A DNA stretch of 64,000 nt, from contig NZ_JACHXJ010000005.1 of the NCBI RefSeq assembly GCF_014192015.1, positions 248,001 through 312,000 on the forward strand. Reading direction: 5' to 3'. The position numbers and the translations under genes are program-made. Below, piece by piece: positions 33,590 to 42,170 of this stretch. The stretch comes from Paenibacillus rhizosphaerae (GTDB lineage Bacteria > Bacillota > Bacilli > Paenibacillales > Paenibacillaceae). The notes under the pieces are model-generated. The model saw nothing but the letters and a program-made list of their open reading frames with translations. It was not told the DNA's origin and made no database searches. Within the stretch, counting starts at the first letter, position 1; the number at the start of each line of letters is the position of its first letter.

Positions 33590-34588
33590 ATGAAGTTGAA
33601 AACAAGAAAGATGATGCTGTTCATCATAACAGCCGTATTGGTTGTCGTGCTGGCGGCCTGCGGTAATAAAAATACGGCAGAACCTGCCAAAGAGGCGTCT
33701 GCTGAATCGACCAACACATCGGCGGCTGCCGGTTCCGAGGAGCTGACGATTAAACATAAGCTGGGAGAGACCAAGGTCAAGAAAAATCCGCACAAGGTCG
33801 TCGTGTTCGACTTTGGCATTCTGGATACATTGGATAAATTGGGCGTTCAGGTCACCGGGGTTCCGCAGGCGAACATTCCTCCGTACCTGTCCAAATACGC
33901 CGACAAGGATGCATACAGCAACGTGGGGAGCCTGAAAGAACCCGATTTTGAAAAAATCAATGCGCTGAGCCCGGATCTGATTATTATCTCCGGCCGCCAA
34001 TCCGAGGCGTACGAGGAGCTCAGCAAGATCGCGCCGACGGTCTACCTGGGCCTGGATACGGCACGGTACATGGAATCGTTCAAGGAGAACATGAACACCG
34101 TCGGCCAGATCTTTGGCAAAGAAGACGAGATCAAAACGGAGCTGGACAATGTCGACAAGACGATCGCGGAAATTCACGATAAAGCCGCCGCTTCGGGCAA
34201 AAACGCCCTGATCGTGCTGGCGAACGAAGGCAAGCTGAGCGCTTACGGCGCGGGCTCCCGCTTCGGCCTGATCCACGATGTGCTGGGCTTTACGCCGGTG
34301 GATGCGAACATTGAAGCTTCTACGCACGGTCAAAGCGTCACTTCCGAATACGTAGCCGAGAAGAATCCCGACTACCTGTTCGTCGTGGACCGCGGCGCGG
34401 CTGTGGCCGGAGAAGGCGGAGAATCCGTGTCCGCCAAGCAGACGGTGGAGAACGATCTGATCAAAAACACGAAGGCCTTCAAAGACGGGCACATCGTATA
34501 TCTCGATCCGAACTACTGGTACCTCTCCGGCGGCGGACTGCTGTCCGTGCAGGAAATGGTCAAGGAAGTCGGAGCAAGCATTCAATAG
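33590..34588 (+). CDS. yclQ: Siderophore-binding lipoprotein YclQ
   Basis: A 332-aa extracellular binding protein of the helical-backbone (class III) type, anchored by lipobox LAAC. Typical parts are KKNPHKVVVFDFGILDTLDKLG, SPDLIIISGRQSEAY and VHGQSVTSEYV-like segments before the C-terminus. Start is ATG 33590, or ATG 33581, three codons upstream; both have poor ribosome binding sites. A 200-bp gap without a terminator separates it from yclP, so it may also use its own promoter. The last gene of the iron-uptake operon. Confidence 0.9.
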   Translation: MKLKTRKMMLFIITAVLVVVLAACGNKNTAEPAKEASAESTNTSAAAGSEELTIKHKLGETKVKKNPHKVVVFDFGILDTLDKLGVQVTGVPQANIPPYLSKYADKDAYSNVGSLKEPDFEKINALSPDLIIISGRQSEAYEELSKIAPTVYLGLDTARYMESFKENMNTVGQIFGKEDEIKTELDNVDKTIAEIHDKAAASGKNALIVLANEGKLSAYGAGSRFGLIHDVLGFTPVDANIEASTHGQSVTSEYVAEKNPDYLFVVDRGAAVAGEGGESVSAKQTVENDLIKNTKAFKDGHIVYLDPNYWYLSGGGLLSVQEMVKEVGASIQ

Positions 34589-34631
34589 TTTGGCAAAAAG
34601 TACGAGGCCGTTCAGGCGCGTACGACCAGAA

Positions 34632-34672
34632 GCTGTCGCGGAGGTCCGTAAGGACGCCGCGGCAGCCTTTTT
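34632..34672 (+). terminator. Terminator after yclQ
   Basis: GCTGTCGCGG (34632-34641) pairs with CCGCGGCAGC (34657-34666) with one mismatch, followed by five T. Confidence 0.8.
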
Positions 34673-34707
34673 GCGTTGGGCGGGGTGAGTCGCCTGAAGG
34701 GAGCAGT

Positions 34708-34736
34708 GGGGGAGGTGGGGATGGGTAAACCGGGGG
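34708..34736 (+). other. G-quadruplex-type motif
   Basis: Four G-runs (34708-34712, 34717-34720, 34723-34725, 34732-34736) separated by loops of 4, 2 and 6 nt fit the G3+N1-7 consensus. It is in the 315-bp gap between the yclQ terminator and the next minus-strand gene; nothing else is seen there. Confidence 0.45.
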
Positions 34737-34904
34737 AGGCGGATGAATGCGGGAGCCCGAAGCTGGTATGTAAAGGCACATGATAAGACAGCCGCACGCG
34801 GGGGTCGGTATGCTAGCCCTAATGCCCCTGGCTCCGGCCTGTCGCCCTGCGGCTCGCCTGCCGCTCCCGGCCAACCCTTTGCACTTACTGCATCCTCAGT
34901 CCCC

Positions 34905-35243
34905 TTATCGCCGCATTTCCGCCAGCATCAGGAAGTAGGAGACCAGATAAGCGCAAGAAGTGGCGCCAAACAGCGCAAATATGCCCGGGGTCATCGCGAG
35001 GTACAAACTAATGGGCAGGGACCAAAGGAAAGCGATCAACAAAAGTGTTCTACGGCGAAACCAAGCGGACACGATCGCTAGGGCGGCAGGCACGCACAGC
35101 GTAAAGAAGGTGATTTGAAGGGGGCGGGTCTCGAGACTGGATGAATACGGATTAAAAAAAACCAGCATCATCCAAAGCAGGATGGCGGCTGTACCGGCAG
35201 TCGTTGCGAGCAGAGCCGACGGGCGTTTGAGTTGACATATCAC
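34905..35243 (-). CDS. Small four-helix membrane protein, unknown
   Basis: A 112-aa hydrophobic protein with about four membrane helices (including LLATTAGTAAILLWMMLVFF and GATSCAYLVSYFLMLA). I chose GTG 35243 because AGAGGTG sits 10 bp upstream and the membrane part starts there. The longer frame (to 35435) would overlap the upstream lipoprotein gene by 170 bp with an Arg-rich, unlikely N-terminus. Transcribed with the lipoprotein gene upstream (20-bp gap). Function unknown. Confidence 0.6.
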   Translation of the reverse strand: MICQLKRPSALLATTAGTAAILLWMMLVFFNPYSSSLETRPLQITFFTLCVPAALAIVSAWFRRRTLLLIAFLWSLPISLYLAMTPGIFALFGATSCAYLVSYFLMLAEMRR

Positions 35244-35262
35244 CGTTGAAACACCTCTTTCG

Positions 35263-35826
35263 TCAATGGAATGAATCGGGGTGACCGACCGCCCCCGCCG
35301 CCAGAACCGGAGTGACCTCCAATTCAGAAAAAGGCGACTGGTGGACCGTAAAGAAGAAACGGGAACGCCCCGTAATGGACAGCTCTTGGGCCTCATGATC
35401 CCCTTGTACGGACATCCCGGTAATCTTCGGGTCAAACACTTTTCCGGCCAGAATGTTCACGTCCTGTCCTTTAGAAGTCCGAACGGTAAAACCTCCTGTC
35501 ATATAAGGGGTATCCTCTCCTTCAAAATTCAGATAGGGAGAAGATCGGTACCACTGATACCCGCTAGGTCCTTCATTCACCCCACCCACACCGAAGGCGC
35601 CGTCTTTTTCGTAAAAAATGAGCTCCTCCCCGTCGACCGTGATGGTCGTGAGTACGTTGGACAGCTCGACCTGCTCTTCATGAAGTCCATATTCTACGGC
35701 TTGTTCAGCACTGCGAAACGATGGAGTGCCGGAAGACGCCGACGACGCATGGCTGCATCCTATCAACAGGCAGATGACGTATAACATCACCGGTACCATG
35801 ACCAGTCTGGTATGAATTTTGCTCAA
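35263..35826 (-). CDS. Lipoprotein of unknown function
   Basis: A 187-aa secreted lipoprotein: signal peptide with lipobox LIGC (Cys24), then a Ser/Ala-rich linker and a soluble domain beginning SAEQAVEYGLHEEQVELSNVLTTI. The FYEKDGAFGVGGVNEGPSGYQWYRSSPY stretch resembles small Bacillus stress or antibiotic-response lipoproteins, but I cannot name the family. AAGGAGG precedes the start. It leads a two-gene unit with a membrane protein and is divergent from the wHTH-TPR regulator. Confidence 0.75.
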   Translation of the reverse strand: MSKIHTRLVMVPVMLYVICLLIGCSHASSASSGTPSFRSAEQAVEYGLHEEQVELSNVLTTITVDGEELIFYEKDGAFGVGGVNEGPSGYQWYRSSPYLNFEGEDTPYMTGGFTVRTSKGQDVNILAGKVFDPKITGMSVQGDHEAQELSITGRSRFFFTVHQSPFSELEVTPVLAAGAVGHPDSFH

Positions 35827-36038
35827 GATTGTACCTCCTTCTCATATCCCAAACCCGAAGGTCTTTTTCTCTAAAAACGTTTAGGCGTGGTAAAAGTTGG
35901 CTTATCAGCTTCATATCAATAGTACGCCATTTCGCCACCGGATTTCCTCCCTATTGTGCGGCAAATCGGGAATATGCTTAAATAACAGAAAGGGTTACAA
36001 ACGGTCACCGAGATGCACGGCTGAAGAAAGGAGGGAGG

Positions 36039-37199
36039 ATGGTGGCCCAGCTGGATTTTGATCCTAGTGGATATATGGTCAGCTACCAGGAGGAGCACAT
36101 TCCGCTGCTTGCCAAAGAATATGCGCTGCTGCAATTTTTATACAGTCACCGCGGTCAGGCTTTCAGCCGGGAGCAGCTGCTGGACCGGGTATGGCCGATG
36201 GAATATCCGGTGGAGCGGACGGTGGACGACCATATTTACCGTCTGCGCAAGAAGCTGCGTCCCTGGAGTGCCCGCATCTTTCTGAACACGGTGCGCGGCT
36301 ATGGCTACAGCCTGACGGTCAAAGAGCCGGATCTCCGCAATCCTTCGATGCAGGATACCGAGCTGCAGGCCCAAATGCGGCAGCTGATGAACAAATACCT
36401 TATGTACGGCCAATGCAAGTCGATGATTACGCTGGCGAGCCAGCAGGATCTGCTCGGCTTTGAGCTCCCGCCATCCCACCTGATTTTTATCCGGTACGCG
36501 CAGGCGGATATCAACTGGTTTTTAACGGATAATGAATTCCCGCCGTCGAGCAAGCTGTATTATTTGCTGCATTTTTATTTGTACTTTTACCATGAACCGG
36601 GAAAATGCCTGGATTACTTCGAGCGAACCATGGCCGCTAATATTGGTCCGGAAGATCATCAGCGGGAGCTGAGGATTTTAAATATCATCGGACTGTACAC
36701 CGACAACGGCCGGGTCGAAGAAGATCTGTCCAGGATTAGGGCGGCATACGAAGCCGTTCGCGAAGCGGGGGGAGATTTGGAATTTTTCAACGTCCATATC
36801 AAAATGGCAGAGATGTACGTCCACCTGGGTGCAGACAACCTGCCCGAAGCCGAACGCTGCGCTGGCGAAGTCGAACGGATGCTGGAAGAAACCCCGTATT
36901 TACGGGAAATCTGCTTTTACCACGGTCTTAAAGGGCGAATGCTGCTCCGGCAGGGAAAACGCGCCGAGGCCGCGGCTGCCTTGAACTACGGGATCGAGGT
37001 CGGAGAGATGACGCACAACGTGCCGCTGATCGTCGGATCGATCCGGGAGACGCTGGTCTTTCTGGAGCAAAAAGTGCAGGATCCCCAGCTTCACCGCCAA
37101 TTTTCCGCGAAGTACGCCGAATATAACCGGAATTTTCAACTGGAAGCCTATAAAGCGCCGATTGAAGAAAAAATCGAAAGCATTCTGGATGCGGTCTGA
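36039..37199 (+). CDS. Winged-helix transcriptional regulator with C-terminal TPR-like domain
   Basis: A 386-aa one-component regulator. Residues about 10-95 form an OmpR/PhoB-type winged helix (LAKEYALLQFLYSHRGQAFSREQLLDRVWP, VDDHIYRLRKKL, VRGYGYSL) without any receiver domain. Residues about 105-380 are all-helical and look like tetratricopeptide repeats, for example KMAEMYVHLGADNLPEAERCAGE and GLKGRMLLRQGKRAEAAAALNYG. The architecture is SARP-like. The effector is unknown. A GGAGGGAGG ribosome binding site abuts the ATG. An MFS transporter follows after 67 bp and is the obvious target (inference). Confidence 0.82.
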   Translation: MVAQLDFDPSGYMVSYQEEHIPLLAKEYALLQFLYSHRGQAFSREQLLDRVWPMEYPVERTVDDHIYRLRKKLRPWSARIFLNTVRGYGYSLTVKEPDLRNPSMQDTELQAQMRQLMNKYLMYGQCKSMITLASQQDLLGFELPPSHLIFIRYAQADINWFLTDNEFPPSSKLYYLLHFYLYFYHEPGKCLDYFERTMAANIGPEDHQRELRILNIIGLYTDNGRVEEDLSRIRAAYEAVREAGGDLEFFNVHIKMAEMYVHLGADNLPEAERCAGEVERMLEETPYLREICFYHGLKGRMLLRQGKRAEAAAALNYGIEVGEMTHNVPLIVGSIRETLVFLEQKVQDPQLHRQFSAKYAEYNRNFQLEAYKAPIEEKIESILDAV

Positions 37200-37266
37200 T
37201 GTTCCTCTGATATTCCTTCGTTACAGTGAGAGTACGCCACATTCTGACTTAACGGAGGAATTTATC

Positions 37267-38583
37267 ATGTCTCAATCCCTGAATACTGAGCCGCGGCCGT
37301 CCGCACAATCGGTGTGGACCAACCGCATCTATGCCAAAATGTTTACGGCTTACGCCATCTCCTCGTTCGGCGAATGGTTCGACGCCTTTGCGATCCAGGT
37401 CCTGGTCGCCTACCGCTGGCAGGCCGATCCCTTAATGATTGCGCTGATCCCGGTCATGATGGCCCTGCCGGGCATCCTTCTCGGATCGCTCGCGGGGGTG
37501 GTCGCCGACCGCTGGAAAAAGGTCAACCTGATGCTGATCGCCGATGCGGCCGAGACTGTTCTGACGGTCCTGCTGCTGTTTGCTCCCGGCATGTACTGGC
37601 TGCTGCCGATTCTGGCTCTGCGTGCCGCCATGGGCGTATTCCGCGTCCCGTCGCATCAGGCGCTGACACGCCAGGTGGTCCACGAGGATCAGCTGCTGAA
37701 GGCGACTTCCTACAACGGTCTGGTCAACCAGTTCTCCAAAATCGCCGGTCCGCTGCTGGGCGCAGTCGTCCTGACCGTACTGTCCCCGCAGCTCTGCATT
37801 CTGGTGAATGCCGTAACGCGGCTGATCTCGTGCCTGCTGCTGTTTACGCTGCGCCGTATCGAGGCCAATCACACGGTTCCTCGGGCGGATTCGCGTCCGG
37901 ATGGGGATTCCGGTCCGGAGCACGGGCCGGGTTTCATCGAACAATGGAGGCAGGGCTGGGCGGTGCTGCTGCAGCGCCGGATTCTGCTCACTACGATGAT
38001 CGTGAATATGACCATCATCCTGGTTATTCTAATGATCGATTTCCAGTTTCCCACGCTCTACAGAGAGATCGCGCCGGGTAACGAATCTCTTCTGGGGTGG
38101 ATGGTCTCCTCTACCGGCGTGGGTGCCGTAGCCACGATCATGATATTGAACCGCCGGAATCGGATCGGTTACGGCATAGGGATCGGGGGCGGCATTGTCC
38201 TGGTAGGCGCGGCGATCGGGGCGATGGGGCTGCTGAGACCCGGTTCTCCGGAGATCTGGAGCATCGTGCTCGGCCTTGTCATCGGGATCGGCAACGGGCT
38301 GTTCATGGTGACGAACAATTACGCGCTGCAAAAGGAAACGCCTGAAGGTATGACCGGACGGATTTTCGGCATTCAGAACATGATGTCCAGTACGATTATG
38401 ATCATAGCTCCATTAGCCGGCGGTCTGCTGATCAAGGGATTTGGCGTGGGAGAGGTGTTCTGCATCATGGGTCTGCTTCTTCTTGCCTTTGGTATCATCT
38501 GTCTTCTCCTGCAGAGGATTCTTTGGCCGACAGACGGCAAGAAACGCGCTCATGAAGAACCTCTGCGGCAGGTATCCGGATAG
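37267..38583 (+). CDS. MFS efflux transporter
   Basis: A 438-aa transporter with about 12 helices of the macrolide-efflux/enterobactin-exporter-like MFS group (PF05977/MFS_3 type): WTNRIYAKMFTAYAISSFGEWFDAFAIQVL at the start and the cytoplasmic LAGVVADRWKKVNLM loop (motif A) after helix 2. A charged central loop of about 45 residues separates the halves. ATG 37267 has GGAGGA upstream; a frame extension to 37162 lies within the preceding gene. Substrate unknown. Terminator at 38694. Confidence 0.9.
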   Translation: MSQSLNTEPRPSAQSVWTNRIYAKMFTAYAISSFGEWFDAFAIQVLVAYRWQADPLMIALIPVMMALPGILLGSLAGVVADRWKKVNLMLIADAAETVLTVLLLFAPGMYWLLPILALRAAMGVFRVPSHQALTRQVVHEDQLLKATSYNGLVNQFSKIAGPLLGAVVLTVLSPQLCILVNAVTRLISCLLLFTLRRIEANHTVPRADSRPDGDSGPEHGPGFIEQWRQGWAVLLQRRILLTTMIVNMTIILVILMIDFQFPTLYREIAPGNESLLGWMVSSTGVGAVATIMILNRRNRIGYGIGIGGGIVLVGAAIGAMGLLRPGSPEIWSIVLGLVIGIGNGLFMVTNNYALQKETPEGMTGRIFGIQNMMSSTIMIIAPLAGGLLIKGFGVGEVFCIMGLLLLAFGIICLLLQRILWPTDGKKRAHEEPLRQVSG

Positions 38584-38693
38584 ACGGCAGCGTTGATCCT
38601 GTGCAGGCTTGATAGCTCACGGACATGAGCGCTCTTTCTGCGAGCTCAACCAGAAGCGGCTCGGCAGCCAGACAAACAAAGCCTTAACCAATA

Positions 38694-38729
38694 CAGCCCT
38701 GAGCAGGTTCGACCGGTTCAGGGCTGTTT
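38694..38729 (+). terminator. Terminator after the MFS gene
   Basis: CAGCCCTGA pairs with TCAGGGCTG, 14-nt loop, weak T tail (TTTGT). Confidence 0.65.
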
Positions 38730-38792
38730 GTCCTTGCTGAAGTTCGTCCCCGTTTATTCTGGCAGCACGCTGAATAAGAGCTTGTATCCCGC

Positions 38793-38822
38793 ACTTTGGT
38801 CGGGGACGGCATCGACCAAAGT
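38793..38822. promoter_or_regulatory. Perfect 9-bp inverted repeat, operator candidate
   Basis: ACTTTGGTC (38793-38801) and GACCAAAGT (38814-38822) with a 12-nt spacer, about 100 bp upstream of the membrane protein gene. The same CTGGACTTTGGTC core is found at 30095-30107. Confidence 0.45.
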
Positions 38823-38922
38823 CCAGGGAAAAGTCTGGACCCTGGATAGAATTCCCGGAACCTCCTTCTCTGTACAATAAGACGTAATCAAAGCCAAAAC
38901 GTTCGGATGGAGGAGATTATGA

Positions 38923-39798
38923 ATGGAAATGGTCACTGTAAGGAGCGTGGGCGCCCGGCCGGCGTTCCGTTGGTTTGAAGGGGAAAAGTGGCTGGTCCTG
39001 ACTGCTGTCTTGGGATTTCTGCTGTCGGCCTTCTGCGGGATCTGGACCCTTGTGAACGGGGCGGAGGTAGCTCCCGGCGGCAATGTTCAAAGCGCGTTTT
39101 CCTTTAACGCCGCGATCGGGATGTTTTTGCTGACAACGGCACTGATGATCCCATATTCAGGTTTGGGGCCAAGAGGCAGAGCCTTTTACCGCTATCCCTA
39201 CATTGCGCTTGCACTGTATTCCTATTTTGCCGAAACGGTGCAAAACTTCCGGGGGGTCAATCCCCGGTTTGTCAAAGACGGATCCGCCTTTGATTCGGCA
39301 GTGGGCAACATTTTTGCGTCCGTCGCGCTGCTGCTCGTCGTTTTTTATCTGTTCCTGGCCGCGCAGTTTTTCCGTCGCAAAGTATACGCGGCTCATCCCG
39401 AGCTGGTGACGGGCATCCGTTATGCCATGGTGGCCGTAATGCTGTCTTTTGCGGCGGGGATCTGGATTTCGGTTAACCAAGGCCGTATCGTGGGGGGCCA
39501 TGGCAACATTATCTGGCTGCATGGCCTGGGATTCCACGCGCTTCAGGCTGTCCCGCTCGTCGCCTGGCTGAGTACCCGGACATCTCTCTCCATTTGGGTT
39601 CGTCTCCGGATGATTCACCTGACGGGCATTTGCTACGTGCTTGGCTTGGTCTTTATCGGATGGCAGACGATGCTGGGTCATCCAATACTTGAATGGTCAA
39701 CGCTCACGGTCGCTGCCGGCTTCTGCTTCCTGCTCTCCTTGGCTGCCGGTGCTTTGATGCTGCGCAACGCGGACGGATTGTTGAGAAAAAGGCAATGA
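38923..39798 (+). CDS. Multi-helix membrane protein, unknown
   Basis: A 291-aa integral membrane protein with about seven or eight helices and no enzyme motif that I recognise. Conserved-looking polar spots within helices include NVQSAFSFNAAIG, FAETVQNFRGVNPRF and NIIWLHGLGFHALQ, where the two histidines near the membrane might bind haem or metal. ATG 38923 has GGAGGAG upstream. It converges on a spore-coat-type glycosyltransferase gene. Probably monocistronic. Confidence 0.75.
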   Translation: MEMVTVRSVGARPAFRWFEGEKWLVLTAVLGFLLSAFCGIWTLVNGAEVAPGGNVQSAFSFNAAIGMFLLTTALMIPYSGLGPRGRAFYRYPYIALALYSYFAETVQNFRGVNPRFVKDGSAFDSAVGNIFASVALLLVVFYLFLAAQFFRRKVYAAHPELVTGIRYAMVAVMLSFAAGIWISVNQGRIVGGHGNIIWLHGLGFHALQAVPLVAWLSTRTSLSIWVRLRMIHLTGICYVLGLVFIGWQTMLGHPILEWSTLTVAAGFCFLLSLAAGALMLRNADGLLRKRQ

Positions 39799-39832
39799 GC
39801 CAAAGTGTCCCCAGCAGCCAGAGCAGAACCTT

Positions 39833-40918
39833 TTAGGAGTACAGCGCCGCGAGTTTCTCGGCGGTCCGGCCCCATGTGAAATACTGAAGTACCATGCTGC
39901 GTCCGCTGCCTCCGAGGCTGCGCCGCAGCTCTTTGCTTTGCCCCAGTGTTACGAGATACTCCGCAAAGCCTTCCGGACGCCAGTAGTCATCCACCAGGTA
40001 ACCGTTGACCCCGTGCTTAATAATCTCGGGAATGCCGCCGATCTGCGAAGCGATAACCGGAAGTCCGGATGCCATCGCCTCGACGTTAACGAGACCGAAG
40101 GCTTCGTGCCGCTGGGAGGGACAGACAAAGCAGTCGGCCATGCGGTAGATGCTGTGGATTTCGCTGTGATTTTTGTTGCCGGTCCAGGTGACCGATACCT
40201 TCAGCCTGGCAGCCTCGGCTTTCAGCTTCCGGATATATCCCTCCTTGCTGCGGCCTGCAATGACTAGATGCAGAGGGACCTGCTTCCCTGCGATTTGAGC
40301 GGCTTTCAGCAGAACGGGCACGCCTTTTCTCGGTATGATCCGTCCAGTGAACAGCACGGTGAAGACATCCCCGATTCCATACCGGCTGCGCGCCTGCGCC
40401 CGTTCAAAATCGGTTGGCGGGCGAAACCGGTCGGTGTCGACGCCAAGCTCGATCGTACGTATTTTGTGCGCTTGCGAGGGAAACCGCACGGACAGCTTCT
40501 GTTTCAGCGAAGCGCTGTTGGCGACGATCCACCAGGCATGCTTCAGGCTAGCGGCAACGAGCCGTGTCGAAGGCACGAAAGTGAGCGAATGGAGAAACAG
40601 GGTTACCTTGGCCTGGGGAAAAGCCCGCCGAATAGCGGCCATATAATGGGGACGGTTATCCACCTGGACGACGTCGTAAGTTTTCCCTTGAATGAATCGA
40701 AGCACCGAAGCGAGGTAGACTTTGGAGCTGCCGGAACGGACCCTGACAATGTGAACCCCCTCATCCGTGCTCTCCATAGGCAATCCCGCGGAGGCTCTGC
40801 TTAAGACGGTTACCGCATGCTTCTTGGCAAGCTGCCTGGCGACGGATAATATGCAGATTTCCACCGAGCCGCTGCCGGGAACAGGGAGCCGTTCGGGGGC
40901 TACGATCAGTATGTTCAA
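39833..40918 (-). CDS. Family 4 glycosyltransferase, CotSA/YtcC-like (spore coat)
   Basis: A 361-aa GT4 enzyme. The donor-binding half has LFTGRIIPRKGVPVLLKAA and the E-x7-E type motif in HEAFGLVNVEAMASGLPVIAS. It resembles the CotSA/YtcC proteins associated with the Bacillus spore coat, where the acceptor is not known. Transcribed divergently from a YheC/YheD-type coat gene, which supports a spore-envelope role (inference). GGGAGG precedes the start. Confidence 0.82.
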   Translation of the reverse strand: MNILIVAPERLPVPGSGSVEICILSVARQLAKKHAVTVLSRASAGLPMESTDEGVHIVRVRSGSSKVYLASVLRFIQGKTYDVVQVDNRPHYMAAIRRAFPQAKVTLFLHSLTFVPSTRLVAASLKHAWWIVANSASLKQKLSVRFPSQAHKIRTIELGVDTDRFRPPTDFERAQARSRYGIGDVFTVLFTGRIIPRKGVPVLLKAAQIAGKQVPLHLVIAGRSKEGYIRKLKAEAARLKVSVTWTGNKNHSEIHSIYRMADCFVCPSQRHEAFGLVNVEAMASGLPVIASQIGGIPEIIKHGVNGYLVDDYWRPEGFAEYLVTLGQSKELRRSLGGSGRSMVLQYFTWGRTAEKLAALYS

Positions 40919-41088
40919 GCCGTTTTCCTCCCTTACAGCAAAGATGCTTATCCCCGCACCTGCTGCTTCAATTGTTCCATTCTATTATTTATGCGTGCCC
41001 CCATAAGGGAGTACAGGATTCCAGCCCAGAAACGGAACCTATTGTTCCGCCTGCGGGATGAATGTCCTGTCCAGTCCGCCGTGCCGTG

Positions 41089-41097
41089 CATAGAATA
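41089..41097 (+). promoter_or_regulatory. Possible sporulation sigma (SigK/SigE-like) -10 element
   Basis: CATAGAATA fits the CATANNNTA -10 pattern of SigK promoters, 60 bp before the coat-associated gene. No convincing -35 is visible. Confidence 0.25.
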
Positions 41098-41156
41098 CAC
41101 AGGTTTTGCTAGCGCGCTACAATCAATTTTGAAGACAGGACAGGAGAGATCGGTGG

Positions 41157-41906
41157 ATGGGGGAGAAGAACCGCACGGCAGTCGTCAGCAAGTGGATTAA
41201 AACGAAAGTGCTGCTTGGCAGCAAGGAAGTCCGGCCGTTCATGCTGGATACCCGCAAAATCAGCAAATCCGACCTGAAGGAAATGCTGAAGTCGTACCGT
41301 ATGGTCTATGTCAAACCGGAAAACGGAACCCACGGCAAAGGGGTTATTCGCGCCGAACAGCTGGAGAACGGAGATTATACGTATCAGGTGGAGACGGTAA
41401 AAAAGACCTTCAGCAGCTATGACCCGTTCTATCAATCGCTGCAGAAGCTGACCGGGAAGAGAAGCTATCTGATTCAAAAAGGGATTCACCTCGTAAAGTA
41501 CCATAAGCGTCGTTTCGATATCCGGGTGATGGTGCAGCGGCGTCCTGGAGGAGATTGGGAGGCGACCGGCTTGATCGGAAGAGTCGCCCGTGAAGGCAAG
41601 ATCGTGACCAATTACCACAGCGGGGGCACGCCGATGGACGTCAAAACGCTGCTCGGGGCCCATTTGAATGAGATAGAGACGGCTAGAGTCATCCAATCCC
41701 TGAACAAGCTCGGGGTGACGACCGCAAAGCACTTACACAAAAAGTACCCCGGTTTCCGGCAGATCGGCCTGGACATCGGCTTTGACCGGACGTGGACTCC
41801 GTGGATCATTGAAGTGAACACGATGCCCGATCCGTACATTTTTAACCAGCTGAAGGACAAATCCATATTCCGAAGAGTGATGAACTTCAGACGGGCTTGG
41901 AAGTAA
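41157..41906 (+). CDS. YheC/YheD-family coat-associated ATP-grasp protein
   Basis: A 249-aa protein of the YheC/YheD family found in the endospore coat of Bacillus. ATP-grasp-like features are YVKPENGTHGKGV (nucleotide lysine loop), LIQKGIHL, FDIRVMVQR and the metal-site end WIIEVNTMPDP. Compared with full-length YheC/YheD (about 360-450 aa) it lacks an N-terminal domain, a frequent short form in Paenibacillus. CAGGAGAG is upstream of the ATG. Divergent from the CotSA-like gene; terminator at 41949. Confidence 0.85.
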   Translation: MGEKNRTAVVSKWIKTKVLLGSKEVRPFMLDTRKISKSDLKEMLKSYRMVYVKPENGTHGKGVIRAEQLENGDYTYQVETVKKTFSSYDPFYQSLQKLTGKRSYLIQKGIHLVKYHKRRFDIRVMVQRRPGGDWEATGLIGRVAREGKIVTNYHSGGTPMDVKTLLGAHLNEIETARVIQSLNKLGVTTAKHLHKKYPGFRQIGLDIGFDRTWTPWIIEVNTMPDPYIFNQLKDKSIFRRVMNFRRAWK

Positions 41907-41948
41907 GAGCGTATCTACCCGAAGCCGTTAATAAGCAGTTTATGCGGG

Positions 41949-41983
41949 GAAGGGCCCGGCTGAAGCGCCGGCCTTCTTTTTTT
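41949..41983 (+). terminator. Terminator after the YheC/YheD gene
   Basis: GAAGGGCCCGGC pairs with GCCGGCCTTC (one bulge) and runs into seven T. Confidence 0.88.
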
Positions 41984-42170
41984 GTTCGATCAGACCAGGT
42001 CGAAAAATCAGCCTTCGCGTCCTCAGCCGGAGAGGTGTATAATCATAAAAATTATTCCTATGGAGGGCTGCTGGAGTAACACGGCATCCGTGCAGGACGA
42101 AGGAGATGAAGGAGATGGGACTGCTCTTTGTCCTGCGATGAAACCCGCGGTCAAGGCTGCTTTGACCGTT

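Larger units (their letters stand above)
38584..38922. other. Gap before the membrane protein gene
   Basis: Holds the terminator of the MFS gene (38694-38729), an inverted repeat ACTTTGGTC/GACCAAAGT (38793-38822), and the ribosome binding site of the next gene. No coding sequence is supported. Confidence 0.6.

Noticed and set aside
35244-35435. 64-codon N-terminal extension of the small membrane protein
   Set aside because: Overlaps the lipoprotein gene on the same strand in another frame and is Arg-rich; a GTG with AGAGGTG upstream fits better.
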